A DNA stretch of 64,000 bases from an uncultured Steroidobacter sp. (GCA_937864115.1 CALMII010000038.1:1-64000), one strand, 5' to 3'. Shown: positions 1-10,687, counted from the stretch's first letter. Program-made: numbers and translations. The notes: generated by a model not told the origin, from the letters alone.

Positions 1-10
1 AATTTTCTTT

Positions 11-97
11 CCCCGTGTTCCCCGTGTCCCCCTTCTTCCCCCGTGGAAATTCTTCTCTCTTGATCTCCTTCTCCGTGTGCTCCGTGATCTCCGTGTG
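11..97. repeat. Degenerate 9-bp tandem repeat region upstream of phhB
   Basis: Two runs of a 9-bp unit are visible: CCCCGTGTT/CCCCGTGTC at 11-28 and CTCCGTGTG/CTCCGTGAT/CTCCGTGTG at 71-97, separated by pyrimidine-rich sequence. They end about 24 nt before the phhB start. The same 9-bp periodicity recurs in other gaps of this window (39954-39989, 52301-52327). Function is unknown; replication slippage could make such arrays. Confidence 0.6.
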
Positions 98-120
98 AAA
101 ACTCTCCCTCCGGAGGAATC

Positions 121-459
121 ATGAGCGACCTGGCAAGCAAGAAATGCGTTCCCTGCGAAGGCGGCACCGCGCCGATGGGCCGTGCCGAAGCGGAATCGCT
201 GCTGAAGCAATTGCAGCCGGAATGGCGACTCGCCGACGATGCGAAGAGTCTGCATCGCGAATGGAAGTTCAAGAACTTCTATCGCACGATGAGTTTCGTG
301 AACGCGGTGGCGCATGTCGCCAACACGGAAGACCACCATCCCGATCTCGAAGTCGGCTACGGCTATTGCCGGCTCAAGTACTCGACACACGCCATCGACG
401 GATTGTCGGAAAACGACTTCATCTGCGCGGCGAAGATCGACGCGCTGCCGGTGCAGTAG
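121..459 (+). CDS. phhB: Pterin-4a-carbinolamine dehydratase
   Basis: A 112-residue protein of the PCD/DCoH family, the usual length. It dehydrates 4a-hydroxytetrahydrobiopterin to the quinonoid dihydropterin, recycling the cofactor of phenylalanine hydroxylase in the cytosol. The family signature is clear: W-x-F-K-N-F-Y followed by a central TEDHHPDLEVGYGYC block that holds the catalytic histidines. The ATG is preceded by a strong ribosome binding site (CGGAGGAATC). No phenylalanine hydroxylase gene is present nearby, so its partner is elsewhere or the protein has another pterin role. Confidence 0.93.
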   Translation: MSDLASKKCVPCEGGTAPMGRAEAESLLKQLQPEWRLADDAKSLHREWKFKNFYRTMSFVNAVAHVANTEDHHPDLEVGYGYCRLKYSTHAIDGLSENDFICAAKIDALPVQ

Positions 460-469
460 CGAATCGGAA

Positions 470-1192
470 TTACAGGCGGAACAGCACGCCCAGGTTCAGA
501 AGATCGATATCCGCTTCGCCAGCCTGGAAGACGTCGCCCACGCTTTCGAAGCGCTGAAAGTCCAGGCGCACCGACCAGTGATCGCCCCAGTCGAACTGCG
601 TGCCTGCTCCCCACAGCATGTTCCGTGACGCGAACGAGGTGTCGCCAGTGGCGGCGCCGATTGAACTCTTCAGGTTCATGTCAGCGAACAGGACACCGAC
701 TCGTGCGTAGATGCTCCAGCCGCCAACGATGGGCAGCGTACCGAGCACCGACAGAGTCGGCCCCGTCGTTTCAAGTTCTCTTCGAAATTCGGTCGTGCTG
801 GGGATCGGATAGATGAAGACCGTATCCGATTCCTTCAGCGTGCCGAGATTCAAGTAGTTGAGCTCGACCGCCGCGTAGCGAACGATGCGGTAACCAGCGG
901 TGACGCCCCATGCATTGCCGTCGCTGTCGTCACCAGGCAGCCAGCCAATGGGCAGGAATGCGACGGCGCCTCCGATGATCGGAGCGGAAACTGCGGGCGG
1001 CACCGTCGTCAGCCACGCAGAGGGATCAGGAGCGAACGAGTTTACTGGTTGCGGCAAGACCGCGGTCGGGGCCGAGGGCGAGCGGAACTCGTAGTCCGAG
1101 GCGCCACCCAGAACTCCAAAATAGAAACCGGAATCCGCACCCCATGCGGCTGTGCCGAGCATGCAGCATGCCGCTGCCATCATTGCCTTCAT
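470..1192 (-). CDS. Outer-membrane beta-barrel protein, OmpA/OmpW-like fold
   Basis: A 240-residue protein with a signal peptide of about 18 residues (MKAMMAAACCMLGTAAWGA) followed by FYFGVLGGAS, the usual first strand of small outer-membrane barrels. Alternating hydrophobic/polar segments such as GVTAGYRIVRYAAVELNYLNLG follow, and the C-terminus ends in LGVLFRL, close to an outer-membrane insertion signal with a final aromatic near the end. There is no peptidoglycan-binding OmpA domain. The exact role (porin-like or structural) cannot be read from the sequence. It lies convergent with phhB, with 10 nt between the two stops. Confidence 0.72.
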   Translation of the reverse strand: MKAMMAAACCMLGTAAWGADSGFYFGVLGGASDYEFRSPSAPTAVLPQPVNSFAPDPSAWLTTVPPAVSAPIIGGAVAFLPIGWLPGDDSDGNAWGVTAGYRIVRYAAVELNYLNLGTLKESDTVFIYPIPSTTEFRRELETTGPTLSVLGTLPIVGGWSIYARVGVLFADMNLKSSIGAATGDTSFASRNMLWGAGTQFDWGDHWSVRLDFQRFESVGDVFQAGEADIDLLNLGVLFRL

Positions 1193-1232
1193 TCCCTGCT
1201 CCTCCCTTCCCTGTTCGTATTGATTCCAACGA

Positions 1233-2222
1233 CTACGCCGCGTCGACCTTCACTGCGCCCGGATCGATCATCGGCCCGACCGGATGGCTGAATTCTCGTT
1301 TCGCAAACTCGATGCGTCGTGCCGGCGCCGCAGAAAAATCCGCTCGTTGTTCGCAGATCTGCAGCCGGCGCAGCAATCCTTGCCGATTGGCGATCTGGAT
1401 CGCAAGCCCCGGGCGCGCATTCAGCTCCAGGACCAGCGGTCCGAGATCGCGATCGAGCACGATGTCGACGCCGATATAACCTAATCCCGTGAGCTCGTAG
1501 CAGCGCGCCGAGATGTCGAGGATCGTATCCCAGTCCGGAATCTGCAGGCCGGCGATGGGATTCGTCGTGTCGGGATGATGCGTGACGACCTGCGTGCCCA
1601 ATACGCCGTCGAGCGTCATTCCCGTTGCGATATCGATGCCCGCGCCGACTGCGCCCTGATGCAGATTCGCCTTGCCGTGCGAGGCGCGCGTCGGCAACCG
1701 CACCATCGACATGATCGGGAAGCCGCGGAACACGATCACCCGCACGTCGGGTACGCCCTGGAAGCTGATGCGTTCGAACAGCGCCGAGAACCTCACCATG
1801 TACTCGACGATCACGACGTCCGGCACGCCGCCGAGACTGAACTGGCCGTTGATCGCGTTCGAGAGGTGATGCGACAGGAACTCATCGTCGAGCAGCGCAC
1901 CGCTGATCGTCCGGTAGCGTCCGGCGCTGCGGCCGGCAACGACCACGATGCCGTCGCCCGCGCTGCCATGCGCCGGTTTCAGCGCGAACTCCGGATGATT
2001 GCTCACGATCTGCGGCAGCCGGCGGATGTCGTGCTGCGTTTCGATCACGCCGTACAGCTCCGGCACCGCGATGCCGGCCTGCAAGGCCAGACGCTTGGTC
2101 TGCAGCTTGTCGTCGACCAGCGGGTAGAGCCGGCGCGGATTGAACTTCGAAATGTAGTCGCCGTTGCGACGATTGAGGCCGAGCACGCCGGCCTCGGCAA
2201 GCGCGCGATAACGGCTCAGCAT
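1233..2222 (-). CDS. Alpha-L-glutamate ligase-like protein (ATP-grasp)
   Basis: A 329-residue ATP-grasp protein resembling RimK-type glutamate ligases. Visible motifs are the phosphate-binding loop FALKPAHGSAGDGIVVV (about 112-128), a VIVEYMV strand, and a C-terminal metal/ATP site DIVLDRDLGPLVLELNARPG with the E and N that bind Mg-ATP. It starts 10 nt after the stop of the upstream inactive-transglutaminase gene; this pairing is recurrent in proteobacteria, often with a RimB-like aspartic protease that is absent here. It probably adds an amino acid to a protein or peptide, but the substrate is unknown. Confidence 0.82.
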   Translation of the reverse strand: MLSRYRALAEAGVLGLNRRNGDYISKFNPRRLYPLVDDKLQTKRLALQAGIAVPELYGVIETQHDIRRLPQIVSNHPEFALKPAHGSAGDGIVVVAGRSAGRYRTISGALLDDEFLSHHLSNAINGQFSLGGVPDVVIVEYMVRFSALFERISFQGVPDVRVIVFRGFPIMSMVRLPTRASHGKANLHQGAVGAGIDIATGMTLDGVLGTQVVTHHPDTTNPIAGLQIPDWDTILDISARCYELTGLGYIGVDIVLDRDLGPLVLELNARPGLAIQIANRQGLLRRLQICEQRADFSAAPARRIEFAKREFSHPVGPMIDPGAVKVDAA

Positions 2223-2232
2223 GGACCGGGCC

Positions 2233-3771
2233 TCATGTCTTCAGCGCCGGATCCACCGGCTGCATCGCCTTGAAACGCCGCAGTTCCAGCAGGCGATAAC
2301 CGGTGTAGCGGCCGACCAGCAATGCGGCGGCGATGACCAGCAGCAGCATTTCCGGGAACACGAACACGAAATGTTCCAGCCACGCGATCCCCATCACCAG
2401 GTACGCCACCGCTGCGACGATCAGGCTGCCCACACCTTCCTGGATGGCCTCGTACGCGCCGCGCTCTTCCCAGACGATGGACATGCGCTCGATGGTCATC
2501 GAGATGATGACCATCGGGAACAGCGCGATCGACAGGCCGGGCTGCAGTCCCAAACGATGACTCAGCACACTGATGCCGGCCATCAACAGGACGACTACCG
2601 TGAGCACGCACGTGAGCCGGGGCACCAGCAGCAGGCGCAGCTTCTCCAGGTAGAACCGGATGAGCAGCCCCAGCGACACGATGATCGCGAACAGCATGAT
2701 GCCCCAGACGAGCCGCGTTTCGCGAAACGCCAGCGCCACCAGCACCGGCATGAACGTACCGAAGGTCTTCACGCCGATGAAGTTGCGCAGCACCATGATG
2801 ACCAGCGCGCCGATGGGGATCATCAGCAGTACGGCATAGACGGATTGCGTTGCGATCGGCAGCGAGAACAGCGAGAACTCGGCCGAGTGCGAACCGCTGC
2901 GTTCGGCGCGGCGCTCGGCCACCAGCATGGCGTCGAGCAGGCTCTGCTGCACGGCGAGGCTGACGTCGAGGTTCGAGCCGCCTTCGATGCTGGCGATGCT
3001 TTCGTCGCCACGCCAGCAGGTCAGGAACTCGGGCGGCAACCCCTGCTGCAGCGTCTGCGGATTGAAGTAGAGCCACTCCACGCCGTCGTGCACTTCGAGC
3101 AGCACTTCGGGTTGTACGGGACCGGCGCGTTCACGCAGGGCAACGCCGTGGGCGATGCGTGCCGGTATCTGTGCGCCGGCGAGGAAGATCGTGGCGAGAT
3201 GGGCGCGGTCGGCAGCCGTTGCCGTGCGGTCGAGAAACAGGCGCACGTACTGATCGTTCTGCCCTTGTCCGATCCGGCGCAGCAGTTCGGTGGTGAAACT
3301 CGCGACGTCGGCCGACTGACGGCGCACATCGGCAATCAGACCTTCCATGGCGATGCGCGAAGCCGGATCGAGACGCGGCACTTCCGGGAACGGCGGCGTG
3401 GTGTCCTCGGCCGTGCGATCCGGATCGCGATAGATCAGCGCGCGGTAGTAAACGGTCTGCTCGCCGCTCGCCTCTCGCACGGCCCATTGGGCTTCACGCC
3501 CCGCCGGTGCGGGCCGGGTCGTCACGCCGAACCCGCGCGAGATGAAGTTCTCGTCCATCAGCGAGTAACCGGGCGTGAGCGCGGGGATTCGCAGCGTCGC
3601 TTTCACCGCGGCCGGCCCGGGTGTGAAAGTCACCGCGGCCTCGATGGTCCAGATCTGGGTCTGCGATTGCGGGACGACTGGAAAACCCAGCACCTTGGCC
3701 TTGTACACGAACAGGGACAGGGCAAGCGTCGTCAGCAGCGCCGCTAGCAAATAGATATGGCGGTTGTTCAT
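2233..3771 (-). CDS. Inactive transglutaminase domain fused to 7-TM region
   Basis: A 512-residue membrane protein. An N-terminal anchor (about 5-25, HIYLLAALLTTLALSLFVYKA) leads into a periplasmic transglutaminase-like domain (roughly 30-260) that keeps fold landmarks such as IPARIAHGV and EWLYFNPQTLQQG but shows no obvious catalytic Cys in the usual place. The second half has about seven hydrophobic helices, including VYAVLLMIPIGALVIMVLRN and MLLLVIAAALLVGRY. This matches the known family of inactive transglutaminases with 7TM tails. It is followed immediately by the ATP-grasp ligase-like gene, implying one functional unit. Biochemical role unknown. Confidence 0.85.
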   Translation of the reverse strand: MNNRHIYLLAALLTTLALSLFVYKAKVLGFPVVPQSQTQIWTIEAAVTFTPGPAAVKATLRIPALTPGYSLMDENFISRGFGVTTRPAPAGREAQWAVREASGEQTVYYRALIYRDPDRTAEDTTPPFPEVPRLDPASRIAMEGLIADVRRQSADVASFTTELLRRIGQGQNDQYVRLFLDRTATAADRAHLATIFLAGAQIPARIAHGVALRERAGPVQPEVLLEVHDGVEWLYFNPQTLQQGLPPEFLTCWRGDESIASIEGGSNLDVSLAVQQSLLDAMLVAERRAERSGSHSAEFSLFSLPIATQSVYAVLLMIPIGALVIMVLRNFIGVKTFGTFMPVLVALAFRETRLVWGIMLFAIIVSLGLLIRFYLEKLRLLLVPRLTCVLTVVVLLMAGISVLSHRLGLQPGLSIALFPMVIISMTIERMSIVWEERGAYEAIQEGVGSLIVAAVAYLVMGIAWLEHFVFVFPEMLLLVIAAALLVGRYTGYRLLELRRFKAMQPVDPALKT

Positions 3772-3907
3772 TCAGGCGTGATGCGTTGCCTGGTTTCCCC
3801 GATGTGCCGCCGCGCGACGGCCTGTGCCCTGTTGAAGGCGGGCGAGAGCGTAACGGGTTTGGAGCGCTGTCTCAAACGCGCGACGGAATGGAGTTCGGTT
3901 TTTTCTT

Positions 3908-3967
3908 CTGTAGGTCAGGCTTCAGCCTGACAGTGCTTTGGCCGGCTAAAGCCGGCCCCACAGGAAG
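3908..3967. repeat. REP-like element 1 (A and B palindromes)
   Basis: Palindrome A GTCAGGCTTCAGCCTGAC (3914-3931) is followed by palindrome B GGCCGGCTAAAGCCGGCC (3940-3957). The element is framed by TTCTTCTGT and ACAGGAAGAA, which are nearly inverse complements. It sits 4 nt beyond the stop of the acyl-CoA dehydrogenase gene. One of nine loci of this family in the window. Confidence 0.85.
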
Positions 3968-3971
3968 AAAG

Positions 3972-5645
3972 TCATTCCAGCAGATCGTGGGAGTCATGCA
4001 GGGGGATATCGGCGAGCAGATCGATCGGCGTCGAGGCAAAGCGCGCGGCGGCTGCAATCCCGGTGCGCTGATGCCCGGTCTCGAGACTCCAGTGCGCATG
4101 TTCTATCAGCAGCAGCAGTTGCCAGGCGCGGCCGATCGTCATGACGACACGACGCGCGCCGGACTGCAGCAGGCTGGCCTCGCCGTTGCGCTTGATCCAC
4201 GTCCCCACGTGCTGAAGCGCTTCGATCGCGATCTGGGCGAGCCGGATCAGCTCGGCGTCCTGCAACGCACTTCGACACGACGTCAGTCGCTGACCCAGCG
4301 CCGTCAGCCCGGCGGCTGCGTCGCCGCGCAGCAGTGCATCCAGCGCTAGCACGTTGGTCGTGCCTTCCCAGATCGGCAGCACCTGCGTATCCCGCAGCAA
4401 CACGGGCAGGCCCGTATCTTCGACATAGCCGGCGCCGCCGAAGGCTTCGATGGCTTCGCTCACCGTGGCCACGGCCTGCTTCGCCGTCAGCAGTTTCGAG
4501 ATGGGCGTCAGCAGCCGCAGCAGCGCACGCTGGCTGTCGTCGATGTCGCCGGCTTCCAGACGCCCCATCAATTCGACGAGTTCGAAGGCCAGCAGGAACG
4601 CGGCGCGCGTCTCGACTTCCAGACCGGCGAGCGTATCGACATGCAGCGGCAGCTCATCGAGCGCAGCGCCGAAGGCGCGCCGCTGCGTCGCATACGCCTT
4701 GGCGAGCGCCACTGCGCGACGCATGAAGGCCACCGACGTCACGCTGTTCCAGGTTCGCGTGACCACCAGCATGGGTTCGATCGCTCGCGTGCCATTGCGC
4801 GGTTCGGCAACCAGTTCGGCGATGGCGCCGTCCAGCAGCAGTTCGGCCGTCGGCACCTTGCGGGTACCGAGCTTGTCCTTGAGGCGTTCGACGCGAATGC
4901 CGTTCGGCCTGCCGGCGGCATCGTGCGTTTCAACATAGAACATCGCGAGTCCCGAGCCGCCGGGACCATTGCCTTCGGGCCGCGCCAAGGTCAACGCCAT
5001 CTGCGAGGTGATAGCCGAGGTGAACCACTTCTTGCCGTAGAGCCGCCAGCGGCCGTCAGCATCATGGCGCGCCTGTGTCAGCGAGAGACCCACATCGGAG
5101 CCGCCGGTGGATTCGGTCATCCACTGCCCGCTCGTCCAGGCCTGCGCCGGATCGCGACTGGCGAGTCGCGGCACGGCGCGCTCGATGAGGCCGGCGTTAC
5201 CGGAAACCGTCAGCGTGCGCGCCGCTCCATCCGTCATCGCCAGCGGACAGGTGTACACGTCCGACGAAGGATGAAACAGATACGCCAGCGCGAACTGGTG
5301 AATGCGCGAGAAGCGGCCGTGAAGACGTTCGCAGGGAATACCGATCAGGCCGGCGCGGGCGGCGATCTCTGCACAACGCTGCCACAGCGGCGTTACGCGG
5401 ATGCGGTCGATGCGATTGCCCCACGCATCCCATTGCGTGAGTTCCGGTTCATTCAACCGGTCCTGCAACTGAAGTTCATACAGCTCGCCGCCCGCCAGCC
5501 GCCCCATGTCGTCGAGTTCCGGCTCGATGGCGGACAACACCTCGGCCGGCAGCTTGCGCTGCAGCCAGGAGCGCAGGAAGCCATCGTCGCGATACTGGTT
5601 GCCGAGCCGCGGCGTCGCCTGGACGAAAATTTCCGGCGCGTTCAT
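3972..5645 (-). CDS. Acyl-CoA dehydrogenase family protein, AidB-like
   Basis: A 557-residue flavoprotein, close in length to E. coli AidB (541) and longer than fatty acid acyl-CoA dehydrogenases (about 380). Landmarks include MTESTGGSDVG (FAD/substrate loop), RVERLKDKLGTRKVPTAE, EAFGGAGYVEDTGLPVLLRD and LPIWEGTTNV, whose Glu is at the usual catalytic-base position. The start is set by the ATG at 5645, whose ATGA overlaps the TGA of the upstream cfa gene, so the two are translationally coupled. It may act on acyl-CoA or, like AidB, in protection from alkylation; the sequence alone does not decide this. Confidence 0.85.
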   Translation of the reverse strand: MNAPEIFVQATPRLGNQYRDDGFLRSWLQRKLPAEVLSAIEPELDDMGRLAGGELYELQLQDRLNEPELTQWDAWGNRIDRIRVTPLWQRCAEIAARAGLIGIPCERLHGRFSRIHQFALAYLFHPSSDVYTCPLAMTDGAARTLTVSGNAGLIERAVPRLASRDPAQAWTSGQWMTESTGGSDVGLSLTQARHDADGRWRLYGKKWFTSAITSQMALTLARPEGNGPGGSGLAMFYVETHDAAGRPNGIRVERLKDKLGTRKVPTAELLLDGAIAELVAEPRNGTRAIEPMLVVTRTWNSVTSVAFMRRAVALAKAYATQRRAFGAALDELPLHVDTLAGLEVETRAAFLLAFELVELMGRLEAGDIDDSQRALLRLLTPISKLLTAKQAVATVSEAIEAFGGAGYVEDTGLPVLLRDTQVLPIWEGTTNVLALDALLRGDAAAGLTALGQRLTSCRSALQDAELIRLAQIAIEALQHVGTWIKRNGEASLLQSGARRVVMTIGRAWQLLLLIEHAHWSLETGHQRTGIAAAARFASTPIDLLADIPLHDSHDLLE

Positions 5646-6754
5646 CGCACTTCCGGCAATCCGCCCGCCACTCCCTGCGGCGAGAACAGCACCTGCCACA
5701 ACTGAATGCGGCGTGCCCGGAAGGCCGCCGCCGAAGACAGCAGCCAGAACTCCCACATGCGCTTGAAGCGCTCGCCGTATTTTTCCGCCAGCTCCGGCCA
5801 GGCGATGCGGAAGCGGTCGAACCACGCCACGAGCGTGCGATCGTAGTACGGGCCGAACGAATGCCAGTCTTCGGTGATGAAATGACTTTCCGCAGCGCGC
5901 GCGATCTGCACGATCGAGGGCAGCATCGAGTTCGGAAAGATGTAGCGCTCGACCCAGGGGTCGTTCGCTTCCTGGGTCGTGTTGCTGCCGATCGTGTGCA
6001 GCAGGAACAGGCCGTCGCGTTCCAGCAAGTGCTCGGCAGTCGAAAAATACGTGCGGTAATTGCGGAAGCCGACGTGCTCGAACATGCCGAGCGAGTAGAT
6101 GCGGTCGAACCGGCCGGTCAGTGCGCGGTAATCCTGAAGCAGGATCTTCACCGGCAGGCCTTTGCAGCGCTCGGTCGCAGCGGCCGCCTGATTCTTCGAC
6201 ACGGTCACCCCGGTGACGTTGACGCCGTAGCGCTCGGCCGCGAATTGCGCGGCGCCGCCCCAGCCGCAACCGATGTCGAGCACGCTCATGCCCTTTTCCA
6301 GTCGCAGCTTGCGGCACACGAGGTCGAGTTTCGCTTCCTGCGCCTGCTCCAGCGTCTGTGCGTCCTTCCAGTACGCGCAGCTGTAGATCATGCGCGGATC
6401 GAGCATGCGCGAGTACAGGTCGTCGCCGATGTCGTAATGCTTCTGGCCGACCTTGAAGGAACGCCGCGGCGTCTGCGGATTCATCACCGTGGCCACCAGC
6501 GCCGCCCAGAACTGCCGCAAGGTCGGCAGATGCTTTTCGGCCTGCGCGCGGAAGACGCGGAACAGCATTTCGTCGAGACGTTCGCAGTCCCACTGGCCGT
6601 CCATGTACGCCTCGCCCACACCGAGCGAGCCCTGCGCCAGCACGCGCCGGAAGAAGCCGGGATCGCGTACCCGGATGTCCCAGGGATGATCGCCGTCGAT
6701 GGCGACATCGGTCCCGTTCAACAACGATTCGACAGCGTCACGGTATGAGGTCAT
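5642..6754 (-). CDS. cfa: Cyclopropane-fatty-acyl-phospholipid synthase
   Basis: A 370-residue SAM-dependent methyltransferase of the Cfa family (E. coli Cfa is 382). It transfers a methylene group from SAM to cis double bonds of membrane phospholipid acyl chains. Visible: HYDIGDDLYSRMLDPRMIYSCAYW with the conserved Cys, SAM motif VLDIGCGWGGAAQF, and SLGMFEHVGFRNY with the conserved Glu-His. The start MTSYRDAV at 6754 is chosen because the 24 upstream in-frame codons are Arg-rich and unconserved in character. It is coupled by a 4-nt overlap to the AidB-like gene, linking membrane lipid modification to an acyl dehydrogenase. Confidence 0.92.
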   Translation of the reverse strand: MTSYRDAVESLLNGTDVAIDGDHPWDIRVRDPGFFRRVLAQGSLGVGEAYMDGQWDCERLDEMLFRVFRAQAEKHLPTLRQFWAALVATVMNPQTPRRSFKVGQKHYDIGDDLYSRMLDPRMIYSCAYWKDAQTLEQAQEAKLDLVCRKLRLEKGMSVLDIGCGWGGAAQFAAERYGVNVTGVTVSKNQAAAATERCKGLPVKILLQDYRALTGRFDRIYSLGMFEHVGFRNYRTYFSTAEHLLERDGLFLLHTIGSNTTQEANDPWVERYIFPNSMLPSIVQIARAAESHFITEDWHSFGPYYDRTLVAWFDRFRIAWPELAEKYGERFKRMWEFWLLSSAAAFRARRIQLWQVLFSPQGVAGGLPEVR

Positions 6755-6866
6755 GGGCCGGTACGAAGCAAGGAATCGGTGACGGCGGCGCCTCGTCCGT
6801 ACGCCGCGGGTGCATTGCAGCGTCACTCCAGCCGCGTGCGGCTGTCAAGCATCCGGCAGGATCGAA

Positions 6867-8111
6867 TCAGTGCGGACGCCGCATGATGGCAGGCGCGTCG
6901 CCGCCGGTGCCCATGGCCCTGCCGATGAAGAAACGCTTTGCGAGCGCGCTGCCGTTGACCGCCGACAGCCCGGCCCGTCGCGCCCAGGTCAGCAGATCGT
7001 TGGAATTGCTGAACAGCCGGTTGAGCCCGTCGATCATGCCGAGCGCGAGGGCGTTCTCGCTGCGCCGCCACCGCTCATAGCGTCGCAGCACACGGATTTC
7101 GCCCAGATCCGCGGGCCGGATGCCGGCGTCGAGTTCCGCCGACAGGATCTGGACCAGCGCGGCGCAATCGAGGAATCCCAGATTCACGCCCTGCCCGGCC
7201 AGCGGATGCACCGCATGCGCCGCGTCGCCGACCAGCACGAAGCGCGATTTGCAATATTGGCGCGCATGCGTCAGGCGCAGAGGAAATTGCGCACGCGGAC
7301 CAGCCACGCCTACCTGGCCGAGCGCGCCGTCGAGGGCATCGGTCAGTTCGCGCGCCAGCACCTGCGGTTCGCAATTCACCAGCGACTGCGCGTGATCGGG
7401 CGTCGTCGACCAGACGATCGAACTGCGACCGTCGGCGAGCGGCAGGAAAGCGATCGGACCCGCCGGCAGGAAGCGCTGCCATGCAGTGTGTGCATGAGGA
7501 TGCTCGGTGCTCACGTGGGTCACGAAGGCCCGCTGCTCGTAGTCCCAGCCGCGCGTTTCGATCCCCGCCAGCTTGCGGCTCAGCGAATCCGCGCCATCGG
7601 CGCCGACGATGAGTTCGGCGCCGATACGGCGTCCATCTGCCAGCGTGACGACGGCCTCGTCGATGTCGGCCTCCAGCGCGGACAGTTCCGCGCGCAGCAC
7701 CGTGACGCGATTGCGCATCGCTGGCGACTCGTAGAGTCCCCACTGCACGCGACGGTTCTCGATGATCGATCCGAGACTCGGCTCGCTGGTTTCGGCCGCA
7801 GAAAAATGCAGCGAGCCGACGCCGCGCGGCCGACTGCGTGCGTCCCACACGATCATGTCCGAGTAGGCCGAGACGTGCTGCGACGGAATGTGCGCCCAGG
7901 CACCGATGGATTCGAGCATGCGCTGCGAGCCGCGCGAGATTGCGGACACACGCAGGTCCACGTCGTTGCCGGCCGGCGGCCGGGTCGGCGGATGCGGCTC
8001 GAGCAGCGCGATGCGCAAGCGCGACAGTTCCCGATCGCTGCCGGCCAGTGCCGCGAGGCAGGCGCCGACCATGCCGCCGCCGATGATCAGCAGATCGAAA
8101 TCGGGTTTCAT
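6867..8111 (-). CDS. UbiH/UbiI/VisC-family FAD monooxygenase of ubiquinone synthesis
   Basis: A 414-residue aromatic hydroxylase. N-terminal Rossmann motif FDLLIIGGGMVGACLAALAG binds FAD; ELIVGADGADSLSRKLAG is the central DG motif; RFVLVGDAAHAVHPLAGQGVNLGFLDC is the GD motif with the family signature HPLAGQG. Such enzymes hydroxylate C5 (UbiI), C6 (UbiH) or C1 (UbiL) of the polyprenyl ring. It is the last gene of ygfB-pepP-ubiH, where visC/ubiI stands in E. coli, and overlaps ubiH by 4 nt. Position favours UbiI-type C5 hydroxylation, but regioselectivity cannot be read directly. Confidence 0.88.
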   Translation of the reverse strand: MKPDFDLLIIGGGMVGACLAALAGSDRELSRLRIALLEPHPPTRPPAGNDVDLRVSAISRGSQRMLESIGAWAHIPSQHVSAYSDMIVWDARSRPRGVGSLHFSAAETSEPSLGSIIENRRVQWGLYESPAMRNRVTVLRAELSALEADIDEAVVTLADGRRIGAELIVGADGADSLSRKLAGIETRGWDYEQRAFVTHVSTEHPHAHTAWQRFLPAGPIAFLPLADGRSSIVWSTTPDHAQSLVNCEPQVLARELTDALDGALGQVGVAGPRAQFPLRLTHARQYCKSRFVLVGDAAHAVHPLAGQGVNLGFLDCAALVQILSAELDAGIRPADLGEIRVLRRYERWRRSENALALGMIDGLNRLFSNSNDLLTWARRAGLSAVNGSALAKRFFIGRAMGTGGDAPAIMRRPH

Positions 8112-9342
8112 CGCGACCTCAGACGCGCGCCGCGCGCCAGTCGCGGAATCCGGCCCGCGGCGCCGAGCGACAACTGGGACAGCGCGTCCTTCGCCGCAGG
8201 CATCAGATCGAATGCGAGCAGGCCGATGTTCCGCGCCAGCTTTGCGGCACCGAGCGGCTGGGTGAACAACCGCACCAGGCCATCGGTGAATCCGACGATC
8301 TTCCGGCTATCGGCGGTCCGCCATTCGCGATACCGCCCCAGCAGCAGGGCGTCACCGGCGTCGAACTTGCTCTGATCTCCGGCTGCTTCCAACGCATCCG
8401 CCAGGACTTCGGCGAGGCTCGCTGCGTCGCGCAGCCCGAGATTGAATCCTTGGCCTGCGATCGGATGCAGCGACTGCGCGGCATTGCCAACGACCGCGAG
8501 CCGCGGCGCCGCATGCTCATCAGCCCGCGTCAGCGACAGCGGATAGAGATGGCGGGCGCCGACCCGCGTGAATCGTCCGAGCCGGAAACCGAATGCCTGC
8601 TGCAGTCGATCGAGAAAGGCCGCGTCGTCGAGGTCGCGTACCTGTTCTGCGACTTCGGGGGCGAAGGTCCAGATCAGTCCGACACGACCCTCCGACACGG
8701 GCAGCAATGCCAGCGGCCCCTGCGGGGTGAAGCGTTCGTAAGCAACGTAGTCGTGGAAGCGTTGCGTAAAGACGTTGGTGACGAGCGCGTGCTGCTGATA
8801 GTCCCAGGTCGTCGCGCCGATGCCGGCCGATTTCCGGACCACCGATTTCGCGCCATCGGCCGCAATCACGAGCCTGGCCTGGATCGTGACCGAGGCATCG
8901 GCGCCGGTTTCGCAACGCAGTTCGCGGTAATCGTCTTTCAGTTCGGAGCTTACGACGCGCGCCGGCGCCAGCAGCGTGACCGCTTCCTCCTGCAATCGCT
9001 GCCAGAGTGCTGCCCCCATGTCCCGGTTGATGACGACGAAGCCGAGCGCCTGCAGGTGCTGCTCCTCGGCATCGATGCGCGCGAAGGCGAAGCGACCCTG
9101 ATCCGAAATGTGGATGCGCTTGATCGGCGTGGCTTCACGTTCGAGCAGCGGCCAGACATCGAGCCCTTCGAAAATCCGGCGACTGCCGTTCGACAGTGCG
9201 GTGGTGCGATCGTCGAAGCTCGGCTGATCGACACTGCCGAACGGCTGCGACTCGATCAGCACGACCTTGAGCTTGAGATCGGCCAGGGCCAGCGCCAGGC
9301 TGGCGCCGACGAGGCCTCCGCCGGCGATGGCGACATCGACCT

Positions 9343-9346
<4 letters not shown>
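8108..9346 (-). CDS. ubiH: 2-octaprenyl-6-methoxyphenol hydroxylase
   Basis: A 412-residue FAD-dependent monooxygenase. It has the N-terminal MKVDVAIAGGGLVGASLALALA dinucleotide fold, RLVIAADGAKSVVRKSAGI, and LAVVGNAAQSLHPIAGQGFNLGLRD. In the last motif the usual GDAAH is GNAAQ, as is common in UbiH proteins. It hydroxylates C6 of the ubiquinone precursor at the membrane face. The ATG at 9346 overlaps the pepP stop by 4 nt, fixing the start. With its neighbouring paralogue and the separate Coq7 at 16.5 kb it supplies ring hydroxylations for aerobic ubiquinone synthesis. Confidence 0.9.
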
Positions 9347-10650
<1,304 letters not shown>

Positions 10651-10687
10651 GCGGTAGGAAATGACGGGTGGTGTCAGGCCGGCGCGG

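Noticed and set aside
2221..3747. A 508-codon plus-strand frame opposite the inactive transglutaminase gene
   Set aside because: Gln/His/Arg-rich shadow of a membrane-protein gene.
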